Assembly (NCBI RefSeq): GCF_000413475.1
Contig: NZ_ATFK01000004.1
Span: 124,001-188,000 of the forward strand
Origin: Streptococcus intermedius SK54 = ATCC 27335
GTDB lineage: Bacteria; Bacillota; Bacilli; Lactobacillales; Streptococcaceae
Length of the DNA: 64,000 nucleotides
Direction of reading: 5' to 3'
Below the pieces are notes generated by a model, which did not search any database, was not told the DNA's origin, and worked only from the letters and a program-made list of their open reading frames with translations. Below, piece by piece: positions 53,572 through 63,884 of this stretch. Position 1 is the stretch's first letter. Each line of letters opens with the position of its first letter. Position numbers and translations under genes: made by a program.

Positions 53572-55267
53572 TTGCCTTTGGAAAATAGAGACGAATCTCC
53601 GTATAAGTATTTTCTTCAGATTTAATTTCCATGTGATAGGATTTACCAAATTGTAATTGCAAACGCTGATTAACATTCTTCAAACCGACACCACCTAGGT
53701 GCATCAAGAGAGTATCAGCTGTATCATGAGCGACAAATCCTCGACCATTATCGTAAATGGAAAGAATTAGTTGATGACTATTTTCATAAACAGTAACCCG
53801 AATCATCCCTTGACGATTCATTTCCTTGATACCATGATAAATCGCATTTTCAACCAAAGGCTGCAAAATTAATTTTGGAATCTGATAATTATCATAAGCA
53901 CTTAACTCTTCAATTTCATACTGTAATTTCTCTCCATACCGCTGTTTTTGAATGAACAAATATTGCCGAACATGATCAATTTCATCCTTGAGAGAAATTT
54001 GTTCATGACCTTGATTAAGTGCCAAACGGAAATACTTAGCCAGTGATTTTGTGACTTCTACAACACTTTTGCTATCATTAAATTCTGCCATCCAAACAAT
54101 GGTATCTAATGTATTGTACAAAAAATGAGGGTTAATTTGACTGGAAAGCGCCTGTAATTCATATTTTCTGACATTTTGCTCTTCTTCTTTGACAGCCATC
54201 ATCAATTTGTCAATCTGATTGAGCATTGTATTAAACTGTTTGGCCAAATCAATCAATTCGGGGGATCCTTTTTCAACAGCTCGCAAGTGCGCATTCCCAG
54301 ATCCGATAGCTAAAATGGTCTCTTGCAACTCATGCAAGGGCTTAATCCATAAACGCAAGATAAACCAAATGCCAATAAGACAAATACCTAAAGCTAATAA
54401 CCCTGTTCCGATAAAAGACCAAAGAATTTGTTTTTGCACAGCATGCAGTTGCTCCATAGAAGACACACCAATCAAGGTCCAGTCACTATGTGGAATTTGG
54501 TACTGAGATACGTAGGCCTGCTTTGATTTTACATAACCATTTTTTGCAGCAATATAGGGCGCCATCGCACGCATTTCAGTAGCGGATGAATAAACTGCTT
54601 TCTTTGGGTGATAGACAAAATCATGTTTGTCATTCACAATGAAGGTAAAACCGTCTTTCCCCAGTTGCAGGCGATCTAGATAGGCTTCCAACGTCTTATA
54701 ACCAATGTCAAGCCGAATAACACCCAAATTCTTCCCGTCTTTATCTACTACTTCTTGTGTAATAGAAATAACCCACTTTTCATCCGTTTCCTTATCAACA
54801 GTTTTTCGTGCTGGTGTCAGTACGGGCATAGCGCCCTTATGAATAGCATCCTGATACCAGTTTTCTTTCATCATATCACTAGATGTTTTCACTGTTAAAT
54901 CAGGATCAGTTGAAATAAAATTGCCATCTTTTGTCACCAAAACCGCGGATACCAAATCAGAATCCGTTTTTAAAATCATAGCCAGCAATTGACGGAGTTG
55001 TCCAGCATACCTTTCATCAGGTTTCTGTGCATAAGTTTTTACTGTCTCGCTTTCAGCTAAACTACTAGTAGTTTCCTTTAATTTTTGCAAGTAAGAAGTA
55101 ATAAACTGCCCACTTTGCTGAATCGTATTACGTGTTGTTTGTTCTGTTGTTTGTCGAATAGCCGCCGAGCTAGTTTGATAATAAAGTCCTCCGACAATTC
55201 CCAGAAGAACCAAAATAATAACAAAAACATAAATCACCAGCTGAATCAGAAGTGAATAACGTTTCAT
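53558..55267 (-). CDS. Sensor histidine kinase, LytS/YesM family (TCS09/ZmpS-like)
   Basis: 569 residues: N-terminal membrane segment (about 10-27), extracytoplasmic double-Cache-like sensor (about 30-275, with GVIRLDIGYKTLEAYLDRL), second membrane segment (about 277-300), HAMP (about 300-355), His_kinase domain with the phospho-acceptor in LSSQINPHFLYNTLDTI and an HATPase with NAIYHG and GGVGLKNVNQRL. The downstream order ccdA-etrx-msrAB-RR-HK is the same as pneumococcal TCS09. It overlaps the regulator gene by 4 nt. Confidence 0.9.
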   Translation of the reverse strand: MKRYSLLIQLVIYVFVIILVLLGIVGGLYYQTSSAAIRQTTEQTTRNTIQQSGQFITSYLQKLKETTSSLAESETVKTYAQKPDERYAGQLRQLLAMILKTDSDLVSAVLVTKDGNFISTDPDLTVKTSSDMMKENWYQDAIHKGAMPVLTPARKTVDKETDEKWVISITQEVVDKDGKNLGVIRLDIGYKTLEAYLDRLQLGKDGFTFIVNDKHDFVYHPKKAVYSSATEMRAMAPYIAAKNGYVKSKQAYVSQYQIPHSDWTLIGVSSMEQLHAVQKQILWSFIGTGLLALGICLIGIWFILRLWIKPLHELQETILAIGSGNAHLRAVEKGSPELIDLAKQFNTMLNQIDKLMMAVKEEEQNVRKYELQALSSQINPHFLYNTLDTIVWMAEFNDSKSVVEVTKSLAKYFRLALNQGHEQISLKDEIDHVRQYLFIQKQRYGEKLQYEIEELSAYDNYQIPKLILQPLVENAIYHGIKEMNRQGMIRVTVYENSHQLILSIYDNGRGFVAHDTADTLLMHLGGVGLKNVNQRLQLQFGKSYHMEIKSEENTYTEIRLYFPKANKTN

Positions 55268-55998
55268 TGAGTGTCTCCTTTTTTAAATTGCCGAGGTGTC
55301 ACTCCAACGATTTGCTTAAAGCGTTGAGAAAAGTAATTCATATCCTCAAAGCCGACTTGCTCTGCTACTTCGTATACTTTTAAATCCGTCGTTAGCAATA
55401 GCAATTTTGCTTTTTTCATTCGCTCTTGAATTAAATAATCTTGAAATGGCAAACCTAGTTCCTTTTTAAGCAATACACTCAAATAAGATGGACTAAAGCC
55501 TAATTGAAAGGCTAAAGATTTTAAGGATAATTCTGTATCGGCTAATCGGTCATGGATAGCTTGTTCTAAGGCCGAAAATTCTGCCTGCTCTACTAGCTCA
55601 TGCACCTGGTGCTCCTTCTTTTCCTTATCCAATTTCACTTTCACTTTTATTAACATGGTTTCAACATCTTCTCGTGAAAACGGCTTTAGTAAATAATCAT
55701 CCGCACCTAATTTAACAGCTGAAAGGGCATATTCAAAATCATCGTACCCTGTTAAAAAAATAATATGTAATTGCGGATACTGTTCTCTCGCTAATTGGGC
55801 TAATTTAATACCATTCATCTGAGGCATATTAATATCAGTCAGGATAATATCTGGGCATTCTGCTTGAATCTTTTCCCAAGCCTCTAAACCATTTTCAGCC
55901 TCACCTATCACTTGCATGTTAAATTTTTTAAAGTCTACTAAAGACGAAATACCTTGTCGAACAAGGTATTCATCTTCTACAATCATAATTGAATACAC
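55264..55998 (-). CDS. Response regulator with AraC-type output domain (YesN family, RR09/ZmpR-like)
   Basis: 244 residues from a GTG at 55998 (MYSIMIVEDEYLVRQG) with AGGAG 7 nt upstream; an in-frame ATG at 56028 has no ribosome site. Receiver domain with acidic pocket EDE, phospho-Asp in DIILTDINMPQMNG and Lys in DDYLLKPFS; C-terminal AraC double helix-turn-helix (FSPSYLSVLLKKELG, QVGFEDMNYFSQRFKQIVGVTPRQFKK). It is paired with the overlapping histidine kinase gene. Confidence 0.92.
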   Translation of the reverse strand: MYSIMIVEDEYLVRQGISSLVDFKKFNMQVIGEAENGLEAWEKIQAECPDIILTDINMPQMNGIKLAQLAREQYPQLHIIFLTGYDDFEYALSAVKLGADDYLLKPFSREDVETMLIKVKVKLDKEKKEHQVHELVEQAEFSALEQAIHDRLADTELSLKSLAFQLGFSPSYLSVLLKKELGLPFQDYLIQERMKKAKLLLLTTDLKVYEVAEQVGFEDMNYFSQRFKQIVGVTPRQFKKGDTQ

Positions 55999-56055
55999 GA
56001 GCGCACTCCTACTATTTACTAAACTCATTATAGCAAATTTTTTCTTAAAATGCTG

Positions 56056-57165
56056 TTAGACATAGTTCAATAAATATCCATAACCTTTGCTTTCCATTTG
56101 GTCTTTAGGAATAAACTTGATAGACAAGCTATTAATACAATAACGAAGTCCACCTTTATCTTTAGGACCATCTGTAAAAACATGCCCCAGATGGGAATTA
56201 CCGACTCGACTTCGTACTTCTGTCCGAGTCATATTAAAGCTATGGTCTTCTTTATAGTTTGCGACATCCGGGCTAATCGGACGCGTAAAACTTGGCCAAC
56301 CACAACCTGATTCAAATTTATCCTTTGATGAAAATAGTGGCTCACCTGTTACAACATCGACATAAATTCCTGCATCAAACTTATCCCAATAACGATTTGA
56401 AAAAGCACGTTCGGTCTCATCTTTTTGAGTTACCGCATATTCTTCCTCTGTCAATTTTTTCTTAATTTCGTCATCTGATGGTTTTTTGTATTTAGCTGCG
56501 TCAATCACTGGATAAGTTGCCTGTTTTACATTTATATGGCAATATCCATTTGGATTTTTCTTCAAATAATCTTGATGGTACTCTTCAGCCTTGATAAAAT
56601 GTTTGAGCGGCTCTTTTTTAACTGCCAAAGCTGTTTTAAATTTTTTGCTTTGTTCTTCAAAAACTTGGTTGATAGTCGTGATATCGGCTTGGTCTTGATA
56701 ATAGACACCTGTGCGGTATTGAGGACCACGATCATTTCCTTGTTTATTTTTGCTAGTTGGGTCAATAATTCTAAAATAATGTAGCAAAATCTCTCTTAAA
56801 GAAATTTTATTGGCATCATAAGTCACATGAACCGTTTCAGCATGTTTAGTTTGTGAGATTAGTTCATAGTTCGTTGTCTCGCTATTTCCGTTCGCATAGC
56901 CAGAGACTGCATCTATTACACCATTAACACGAGAAAAATATTCTTCTACCCCCCAGAAACAGCCACCTGCAAGATAAATATGTTTTAAATTAGCATTTTT
57001 CAAATCAGGTTTCTTGTTGTTGACGGGTGTCGTTTGGCTAACAGATGCTTCTTTAATTTGATTAATAGATGACTTCGTTGTCATAAAACGTCCCCCCAAA
57101 ACAATTGTACCAAGGATAAGTAAAATGGATCCGAAGAGTAAAAGCAATTTCATTTTGTGATCCAT
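56056..57165 (-). CDS. msrAB: Membrane-anchored peptide methionine sulfoxide reductase MsrAB
   Basis: 369 residues from the ATG at 57165, at correct spacing from AGGAGG; an ATG at 57171 is too close. N-terminal membrane anchor ([20 protein letters not shown]), MsrA domain (about 60-215) with catalytic Cys in [14 protein letters not shown], and MsrB domain (about 225-369) with [25 protein letters not shown] and catalytic Cys in [13 protein letters not shown]. It repairs S- and R-methionine sulfoxide in surface proteins. The thioredoxin-like lipoprotein encoded upstream and CcdA supply reducing power. Confidence 0.95.
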   Translation of the reverse strand: MDHKMKLLLLFGSILLILGTIVLGGRFMTTKSSINQIKEASVSQTTPVNNKKPDLKNANLKHIYLAGGCFWGVEEYFSRVNGVIDAVSGYANGNSETTNYELISQTKHAETVHVTYDANKISLREILLHYFRIIDPTSKNKQGNDRGPQYRTGVYYQDQADITTINQVFEEQSKKFKTALAVKKEPLKHFIKAEEYHQDYLKKNPNGYCHINVKQATYPVIDAAKYKKPSDDEIKKKLTEEEYAVTQKDETERAFSNRYWDKFDAGIYVDVVTGEPLFSSKDKFESGCGWPSFTRPISPDVANYKEDHSFNMTRTEVRSRVGNSHLGHVFTDGPKDKGGLRYCINSLSIKFIPKDQMESKGYGYLLNYV

Positions 57166-57177
57166 CGTCATTACCTC

Positions 57178-57762
57178 CTATTTGATACTTTTCAGAGTTG
57201 ATTCAATTTCAGATTTTTTGATAAAACCTGGACGAGTTTTAACTAATTTTCCATTACTATCAATAAATGCGGCTGTTGGATAAGAGCGAACTCCATATTG
57301 CTCTAGTAATTTTCCACTTGAATCAATCAAAACAGGTAAGTTTTTATAATCTAGTTTTGAATACCACTTTTTGAAATCTGTTTCTGATTTTTCACCCTTA
57401 TGACCTGGAGAAACGACTGATAAAATAACGTAGTCTTTGCCATTTTCTTTCGCCAATTCATCCGTGTGTTTCAGCGTGGATAGACAGATTGAGCACCATG
57501 ATGCCCAGAATTTCAAATAAACTTTCTTTCCTTTAAAATCTGATAGTTTATAAGTCTTGCCATCGACTCCTTTTAGATTAAAATCAGGAACAGCTTCTCC
57601 TTGATTTGCTTTTGTAGCAGTAACCTCATTGTTCTTGTTAGTTACTTGTCCTTGTTCAGTTTTATTTGTATCATTTGCTGAAGAATTTGTTTTTTGATTT
57701 GCACATGCACCTAAAAAAGTAGCACATAACAAACTCGTAACAACTAACATTGATTTTTTCAT
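57178..57762 (-). CDS. etrx1: Thioredoxin-like lipoprotein (TlpA/Etrx family)
   Basis: 194 residues from the ATG at 57762, behind AAGGAGGAAAT. Lipobox FLGAC gives Cys about 21 as the lipid anchor; a flexible Asn/Thr/Lys linker follows; the thioredoxin domain (about 55-194) has WASWCSICLSTLKH with the CSIC redox pair. It carries electrons from CcdA to the outer MsrAB. The name follows pneumococcal Etrx1 by gene order (ccdA-etrx-msrAB). Confidence 0.88.
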   Translation of the reverse strand: MKKSMLVVTSLLCATFLGACANQKTNSSANDTNKTEQGQVTNKNNEVTATKANQGEAVPDFNLKGVDGKTYKLSDFKGKKVYLKFWASWCSICLSTLKHTDELAKENGKDYVILSVVSPGHKGEKSETDFKKWYSKLDYKNLPVLIDSSGKLLEQYGVRSYPTAAFIDSNGKLVKTRPGFIKKSEIESTLKSIK

Positions 57763-57778
57763 GGGATTTCCTCCTTTT

Positions 57779-58489
57779 TTATCCACCAAATATTGAAGCC
57801 AGAACGTTGAAATTTCCTAGCATGAGTAAGATTCCCATTAAAATAATGAGAGCCCCTCCAATCTTCTTCAATGTGCTCATATAAGGTTTAATTTTCCCAA
57901 AATGGCGTAATACAATTGAAGAAGCAAAAGCTAAAATAAGAAATGGGATAGCTAATCCTAGGGTATAAACCAACATGAGCAATCCACCTTGCCAAGCTCC
58001 ATTTCCACCAGAAGCAGCAATAGCTAATACTGAACTAAGGACCGGGCCAACACAAGGTGTCCAACCAAAACTAAAAGTTACACCTAATAAGAAAGCATTG
58101 TAAAAATCATTCCTATTCTTATTTTGCTTTAATTGGAGACTTTTTTGTCGTTGTAATACCTTGAAATTTATCAACTCCATTTGATGAATACCAAGTAGAA
58201 TGACAATAGCCCCCAGTACATAACGAAACCAATCAGCGTTCAAGATTTTTCCTAAAAATCCTGCTCCATATCCAAGAATTAGAAATACAACTGATAAACC
58301 AGCAATGAAAAATAGTGTTTTTACAATGCCATACCAAGAGATTTTCTTTCCCAAAACAGTCACTGTCCTCGGCTCATCTGTATCTAACAAAATTCCAACA
58401 TACACCGGTAAGAGAGGTAAAATACACGGCGAGAAGAAAGATAAGATACCGGCCAAAAATACAGAAATTGAAAATACGGTTGATGCCAT
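57779..58489 (-). CDS. ccdA: Thiol-disulfide transporter CcdA
   Basis: 236 residues, six membrane segments. The two redox cysteines lie in FFSPCILPLLPVYVG and FGWTPCVGPVLSSVL, the standard CcdA positions. It moves electrons from cytosolic thioredoxin across the membrane to the Etrx lipoprotein. First gene of the ccdA-etrx-msrAB unit. Confidence 0.94.
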   Translation of the reverse strand: MASTVFSISVFLAGILSFFSPCILPLLPVYVGILLDTDEPRTVTVLGKKISWYGIVKTLFFIAGLSVVFLILGYGAGFLGKILNADWFRYVLGAIVILLGIHQMELINFKVLQRQKSLQLKQNKNRNDFYNAFLLGVTFSFGWTPCVGPVLSSVLAIAASGGNGAWQGGLLMLVYTLGLAIPFLILAFASSIVLRHFGKIKPYMSTLKKIGGALIILMGILLMLGNFNVLASIFGG

Positions 58490-58593
58490 ACCTTTTCTCC
58501 TTACTAATTTTCTTTATATAGCTAGTATATATTTGATGAGCAAAAAAAAATAGAGGTGACGATTTGAAAAAACTTGAATTTAATATGGTCATA

Positions 58594-58620
58594 AAAAAAT
58601 CTACCACTTTCGTGATAGAC
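58594..58620 (-). terminator. brnQ terminator
   Basis: Minus strand GTCTATCAC-GAAA-GTGGTAGAT followed by TTTTTTT; partly G-U paired. Confidence 0.8.
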
Positions 58621-58629
58621 TTCTTGAGA

Positions 58630-59958
58630 TTATTCCATTTCAAAAGTATCGCTTTTTTGCTTGTTCGGTAAAAACAAAGAGACTATAATTCCAATAACTG
58701 TTGGTATTAGCCAAGGAATAGATGCTTGGGCAAGTGGTAGGATGTTGATTATACTTATAAGAGCAGTTAATTTAAATTGTTGTCCAATAATACTTGTAAA
58801 GGCAATAGCTGTCACAACGGCTACTGTCAATTGCATTCCTATTTTAGATAAGGCAACAAATTTATTGACTATCACAATCATTACGATTGCAATGGTAATT
58901 GGATAGAGAATTTGTAAAACTGGCACAGAATACTGAATAATTGTTTCCAATCCAAGATTTGCAATTGCAAATCCAATCAATGTAAAGACTGTCGCATAAG
59001 TTTTATAAGCAATCGCAGGAAACGTTTTGTTGAAAAATTCAGATGTTGAGACAATCAAACCAACCGTTGTGGTAAAACAAGTCACTATCACCATTACAGC
59101 AAGGAAGATTTGCGCTGTTGGTCCAAAAATAGCCTGTGTAGCTCGGGACAAGACATAAACCCCTTTATTGGCATCAGACGCCATTACATCAGCAGGAATT
59201 GGGAAATGATTCCCTAAGAAAGCCAATCCAATATATAACGCACTAAACCCAAGTGCCACCACCACTCCAACAATCCAAATAGTTGAAATATATTCTTTTT
59301 TATTGGCAAAACCAAGTTGGTTCAATGTTTGGACAGCAATAACACTAAAGGCAACAGAAGCAAGTGCGTCAAGCGTATTATACCCTTCAAGAAAGCCGGC
59401 TCCAAAAGCTGCCTTTGCGTATTCTGTACTAGCTGTTTGTGGTACGGTAGCCCCATATTTAATGACTCCTAGAATGATTAGAATGATAATCAAGATGGCA
59501 AAGACGGGGGTCAAAATGCGACCAATCCGATCCAAAATTTTAGAAGGATTTAATGAAATCAGATAAGCAGATACAAAATATAAAACTGTAAAAATAATGA
59601 GTCCCAAACCAGTCATATTACTCGGAAGCAATGGTGCAATTCCAACTTCATAGGAGGTAGTCGCTGTCCGTGGTATGGCAAAAAAAGGACCAATTGCCAA
59701 ATAAAGAGCCACTAAGTAACTCGTTGCAAACCACGGAGAAATCTTTTTAGAAATCTCATAAACATAACCTTTTGGATTTAATGCACCAATAATCAATGTC
59801 AAAATGGCAATTCCAACTCCCGAAAGTACAAATCCAGAAATTGCTGGCCAAAAATTCTTACCTGACATGGCTCCTAAAGTCGGCGGAAAAATTAAATTAC
59901 CTGCGCCGAAAAATATTCCAAACAAGAGTAATCCTGTTAGCGCTCCTTTTTTTAACAT
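58630..59958 (-). CDS. brnQ: Branched-chain amino acid:cation symporter (LIVCS family)
   Basis: 442 residues, 12 predicted membrane segments. FGIFFGAGNLIFPPTLGAMSG is the family's N-terminal signature; GYNTLDALASVAFSVIAVQTLN and VITCFTTTVGLIVSTSEFF are typical later stretches. It imports Leu, Ile and Val with Na+ or H+. No CodY box was seen with confidence. Single gene with its own terminator. Confidence 0.93.
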   Translation of the reverse strand: MLKKGALTGLLLFGIFFGAGNLIFPPTLGAMSGKNFWPAISGFVLSGVGIAILTLIIGALNPKGYVYEISKKISPWFATSYLVALYLAIGPFFAIPRTATTSYEVGIAPLLPSNMTGLGLIIFTVLYFVSAYLISLNPSKILDRIGRILTPVFAILIIILIILGVIKYGATVPQTASTEYAKAAFGAGFLEGYNTLDALASVAFSVIAVQTLNQLGFANKKEYISTIWIVGVVVALGFSALYIGLAFLGNHFPIPADVMASDANKGVYVLSRATQAIFGPTAQIFLAVMVIVTCFTTTVGLIVSTSEFFNKTFPAIAYKTYATVFTLIGFAIANLGLETIIQYSVPVLQILYPITIAIVMIVIVNKFVALSKIGMQLTVAVVTAIAFTSIIGQQFKLTALISIINILPLAQASIPWLIPTVIGIIVSLFLPNKQKSDTFEME

Positions 59959-60075
59959 ATTGCTCTCCCTTTTTAAATTAAGTACGTTTAATCATTATAA
60001 CAGATTCTAACAATACTTCAAGTAATATAGAGGATAAAGTTAAAATATTTTATAAATTCTGAATGTTTTAGCAAA

Positions 60076-60102
60076 ATAAAAAACAGCACAATCATGCTGC
60101 TC
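60076..60102 (-). terminator. Terminator after the DUF59 gene
   Basis: GCAGCA ... TGCTGT stem, minus-strand tail TTTTTATTTT. Confidence 0.8.
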
Positions 60103-60108
60103 TTTATC

Positions 60109-60438
60109 TTATTTAATTCCTAAAGCAATACGCGCATAACGACTCATTTTATCAACTGTCCATGCTGGATACCATACTAATCTCACTTCCACTTTGCTCA
60201 CTTCAGGTACATCTGACATCGCATCATGAATCTGATCAGTTAATAAGTCTGCCAACGGACAACCCATGGTGGTTAATGTCATATCAATCTGCGTCTCACC
60301 ATTTTCGTCATTGAAATGAATTTCATAAACCAAGCCAAGATTTACAATATCAATTCCTAATTCAGGGTCAATGACTTGTTCTAAACTTTCTAAGATACGA
60401 TTTTTAATATCTTCAATTTGTTCATTTGTGTATGTCAT
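60109..60438 (-). CDS. Metal-sulfur cluster biosynthesis protein (DUF59/MIP18 family)
   Basis: 109 residues. The DUF59 core reads QVIDPELGIDIVNLGLVYEI, MTLTTMGCPLADLL with the family's TxxxCP cysteine, and VRLVWYPAWTVDKMS. Homologues (SufT, PaaD, MIP18) help Fe-S cluster maturation. It is in the dnaG-rpoD transcription unit or just behind it, a conserved streptococcal neighbour. Confidence 0.88.
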   Translation of the reverse strand: MTYTNEQIEDIKNRILESLEQVIDPELGIDIVNLGLVYEIHFNDENGETQIDMTLTTMGCPLADLLTDQIHDAMSDVPEVSKVEVRLVWYPAWTVDKMSRYARIALGIK

Positions 60439-60455
60439 GGTGCCTCCTATTTCTA

Positions 60456-61568
60456 TTAATCCTCAATAAAATCACGCAACGGTTTGCTACGACTCGGATG
60501 ACGTAATTTACGCAGAGCTTTTGCCTCGATTTGTCGAATTCGTTCACGAGTTACGTTAAAGACTTTTCCAACATCTTCGAGTGTACGCATCTTTCCATCA
60601 TCTAAACCGAAACGCAAACGCAATACATTTTCTTCACGGTCTGTTAATGTATCGAGAACCTCATCTAATTGCTCACGCAGGACGATACGTGTTGTATAAT
60701 CAACTGGGTTTTCAATGACCTCGTCTTCGATAAAATCACCTAAATGACTGTCATCTTCTTCTCCAATAGGCGTTTCAAGAGATACTGGTTCCTGTGCAAT
60801 TTTCAAGATTTCGCGGACTTTATCCGGTGTCATATCCATGCGTTCAGCAATTTGCTCCGGTGTGGGATCTTGCCCCAATTCCTGCAAAAGATTGCGTTGC
60901 TCCCGTACTAATTTATTGATTGTTTCGACCATATGAACCGGAATTCGAATTGTACGAGCTTGATCGGCAATTGCACGAGTAATCGCTTGACGAATCCACC
61001 AAGTAGCATAGGTTGAAAATTTAAAACCTTTGGTATAGTCAAATTTATCAACAGCTTTCATCAATCCCATGTTTCCTTCTTGGATCAAGTCAAGAAACTG
61101 CATACCGCGCCCAACATAGCGTTTTGCAATGGAAACAACCAATCGCAAATTAGCTTCCGCTAAACGCTGTTTTGCTTCCAAATCGCCTTGCTCCACAAGA
61201 ACAGCTAATTCTTGCTCTTCTTCATTGGTCAATAGTGGAACAACGCCAATTTCTTTTAAATACATACGGACAGGATCATTCACTTTAGCAGAATTACTGC
61301 CAAGTAATTCCTCATCTGTTAATTCAACTTCTTCTTCCTCTGTATTTAAAACTCGTTCACTTGGATTTCCTTCTTTATCTGTAATAGCAATCCCTGCATC
61401 TTGAATCCGTTGAAGAAGATCCTCAATACCATCAGCATTTAAAGTAAATGGAATGACTAGCTGATCATTGATTTCATCATCGGTTGCTGTACCAGTTTTT
61501 TTATGGTTGCGAATAAATTCTGCAACTTGAACATCAAAAGTTGTTACTTCTTTTTGTTTTGTAGCCAT
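60456..61568 (-). CDS. rpoD: RNA polymerase primary sigma factor
   Basis: 370 residues. Region 1.2 [18 protein letters not shown], region 2 with [19 protein letters not shown] and [20 protein letters not shown], region 3 [12 protein letters not shown], and region 4.2 [23 protein letters not shown]. The short N-terminus without a long region 1.1 is usual for Firmicutes. It is downstream of dnaG with 2 nt between, the classic dnaG-rpoD pair. Confidence 0.98.
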   Translation of the reverse strand: MATKQKEVTTFDVQVAEFIRNHKKTGTATDDEINDQLVIPFTLNADGIEDLLQRIQDAGIAITDKEGNPSERVLNTEEEEVELTDEELLGSNSAKVNDPVRMYLKEIGVVPLLTNEEEQELAVLVEQGDLEAKQRLAEANLRLVVSIAKRYVGRGMQFLDLIQEGNMGLMKAVDKFDYTKGFKFSTYATWWIRQAITRAIADQARTIRIPVHMVETINKLVREQRNLLQELGQDPTPEQIAERMDMTPDKVREILKIAQEPVSLETPIGEEDDSHLGDFIEDEVIENPVDYTTRIVLREQLDEVLDTLTDREENVLRLRFGLDDGKMRTLEDVGKVFNVTRERIRQIEAKALRKLRHPSRSKPLRDFIED

Positions 61569-61570
61569 CC

Positions 61571-63346
61571 CTACTCCATTCTCCTTTTTTGAGCGATAAA
61601 TCGCTCTAACTCTTCTAATGCCGTATCTGCATCACCCTCATGAGATGCTTCACGAACTTTTTTACCAATTAATTGATTTTCTTTACGAAGCAATTCTTTG
61701 TCTCGTGTTTGCTCCACTTCAGCCAACTCCTGATCAGACACTTCTTCGGGTAGATTTTCATTTAAAACCCGATACCACGCCTCTTGTACCGAATCATTTT
61801 GCTCAGATAAATCTTGTGGCGAGACCTCGCCATTTGCCTTTAAAATCTCATACAAAATCTGCAGCTCGGCTGTTGTGAAACGAAAATCTTTTCGCAAGCG
61901 ATAATCATTTAAAATCATAGGATTATCAACCATTCGTTGCAAGAGATGACTCTCTGCCTTAATTAGCCGTGATACTCGCTGCGTTATGGGAATATCAGGG
62001 TTTATCACCTGATGTTGGGCTTGCTGTTTCTGCTCTCTTCGATTCACTAAACGATGATTATTAACAGCTTGCTCCACTTGTTGGTAATCAAAATTAGGTA
62101 ACAATTCAGCCAACATATAAATATATGAATTCTGTGCAGTAATAGATTGTACCTGTGCAATCAGCGGAGACATTCGCTCAACAAATTCAATTTGGGCTTG
62201 TAAATTTTCAATATTATCCGGCTTCAGATAGTTCAAAAGAAATTCTATATCGCTAATTCGCGTTTTAGTTAATAAAATCTGCAAATCCTCAGGGGAATTT
62301 TTTTCAATAAATTCATCTGGATCCATACCATCAGGAATTTTGACAATTTGAACTGATAAATCGTGTAATTCATCCAATGCTTTTGCCGTAGCCGCTTGTC
62401 CGGCTTTATCACCATCGTACGTTAGAATAACTTTCTTTGTAAACCTACGGAGTTGCTCTACATGTTCATGTGTCAAAGCCGTCCCCATAGACGCTACAGC
62501 ATTTTCAATCCCTGCACGATAGGCTGCAATGACATCCATAAAACCTTCCATTAAATAAACTTCATGGTGTTTTTTGATAGTTGCTTTTGCCTTGTCTAAA
62601 TGATACAACTCATAGCTCTTATTGAAAATTGGAGTACTACGACTATTTTTATATTTAGCAACTTTTTGATCTCTCTCACTAACTTGCCAAATGCGACCCG
62701 AAAAAGCAATGACTTGTCCTTTATCATTTGTCAATGGAAACATAATCCGATTTTGAAAGGCGTCATAAATTAGACTATTATCAGCTAAATTGAATAGGCC
62801 TGAATTCATAATGACTTGTTCATCAAACTTCTCGCTAACACTTTTATAAAGATAGTTGCTTTCATTCGGAGATAAGCCAATTTGAAAATGTTTGATTACC
62901 TCATCTGTCAAGCCACGTTCATAAAGATAAGAACGCGCTTTCTCACCTATTTTCGTAGTCATCAACACTGCATGGTAAAACTTTGCAGCTTCTGCATGAA
63001 TATCATAAAGTGCTTGATAAGGGTGTGTTTGGTTTGTCTGTTCTTTTCTACCATTTTCTACTTCTAATGGAATCCCTGCACGATCAGCAATGATTTGGAC
63101 AGCATCCATAAAAGGAACACCACGATAATCTTCAATAAATTTAAAGACATCACCAGATTTTCCACAACCAAAACAATGATAAAATTGCTTCTCTTCTACT
63201 ACATTGAATGACGGAGTTTTTTCACCATGAAAGGGGCAAAGTCCCAAATAGTTCCTTCCAGCCTTTGTTAGAGCAACGACTTCTCCTACAATCTCGACGA
63301 TATTGACACTATTTTTAATATCAGAAATGATTTCTTTATCAATCAA
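61571..63346 (-). CDS. dnaG: DNA primase
   Basis: About 591 residues from a TTG at 63346, which gives the usual streptococcal start (I)[10 protein letters not shown] and has GGGGG upstream; an ATG at 63370 would add eight residues. Zinc finger [12 protein letters not shown] ... FYHCFGC (CHC2 type, about 35-60), Toprim core with [14 protein letters not shown] and [17 protein letters not shown], and a C-terminal helicase-binding domain. It makes primers at the replication fork. Confidence 0.96.
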   Translation of the reverse strand: MIDKEIISDIKNSVNIVEIVGEVVALTKAGRNYLGLCPFHGEKTPSFNVVEEKQFYHCFGCGKSGDVFKFIEDYRGVPFMDAVQIIADRAGIPLEVENGRKEQTNQTHPYQALYDIHAEAAKFYHAVLMTTKIGEKARSYLYERGLTDEVIKHFQIGLSPNESNYLYKSVSEKFDEQVIMNSGLFNLADNSLIYDAFQNRIMFPLTNDKGQVIAFSGRIWQVSERDQKVAKYKNSRSTPIFNKSYELYHLDKAKATIKKHHEVYLMEGFMDVIAAYRAGIENAVASMGTALTHEHVEQLRRFTKKVILTYDGDKAGQAATAKALDELHDLSVQIVKIPDGMDPDEFIEKNSPEDLQILLTKTRISDIEFLLNYLKPDNIENLQAQIEFVERMSPLIAQVQSITAQNSYIYMLAELLPNFDYQQVEQAVNNHRLVNRREQKQQAQHQVINPDIPITQRVSRLIKAESHLLQRMVDNPMILNDYRLRKDFRFTTAELQILYEILKANGEVSPQDLSEQNDSVQEAWYRVLNENLPEEVSDQELAEVEQTRDKELLRKENQLIGKKVREASHEGDADTALEELERFIAQKRRME

Positions 63347-63506
63347 TAGACAATACCCCCAACTTATCATAGAATAACAACTTACATTTTATAATAAATT
63401 TACCAAAAAGTAAAATATTCACTATATTTTTTAGATATTTTATTGAACTTTTTGTCTATTTAAGATATAATGTAACTTAGTATTGTATTTTGAAAGGAAA
63501 AAGAAA

Positions 63507-63884
63507 ATGTTAAAGGATCTTAAAGAATTTTTACTTCGCGGTAATGTAATTGATTTAGCAGTCGGTGTCATTATTGCCAATGCTTTTGGAGCGATTGTTA
63601 AATCGTTGATTGGTGATGTTATCACACCACTCTTTCTCAATCCAGCGTTAAAAGCTGCTGGCGTAAATCAAATTGCTGGTTTAAAATGGAATGGAATTGC
63701 GTATGGCAGCTTCTTAAGTGCTGTTATCAACTTCCTCGTCATCGGAACTGTTCTCTTCTTCATCGTCAAGTCTGCTGAAAAAGCACAAAGCCTTACTAAA
63801 AAGGACGATACTGTTGAAGAACCAGCAGGTCCAACTGAATTAGAAGTCCTTCAAGAAATTAAAGCGCTACTTGAGAAGAAATAA
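63507..63884 (+). CDS. mscL: Large-conductance mechanosensitive channel
   Basis: 125 residues from the ATG at 63507 behind AAAGGAAAAAG; an upstream in-frame TTG-type start at 63483 is unlikely. LKEFLLRGNVIDLAVGVIIANAFGAIVKSLIGDVITP is the first-helix signature, split here over 37 residues of the N-terminus; a second helix (FLVIGTVLFFIVKSA) and a cytosolic helix ending EVLQEIKALLEKK follow. It releases solutes on hypo-osmotic shock. The last 115 bp of the window show no gene. Confidence 0.96.
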   Translation: MLKDLKEFLLRGNVIDLAVGVIIANAFGAIVKSLIGDVITPLFLNPALKAAGVNQIAGLKWNGIAYGSFLSAVINFLVIGTVLFFIVKSAEKAQSLTKKDDTVEEPAGPTELEVLQEIKALLEKK

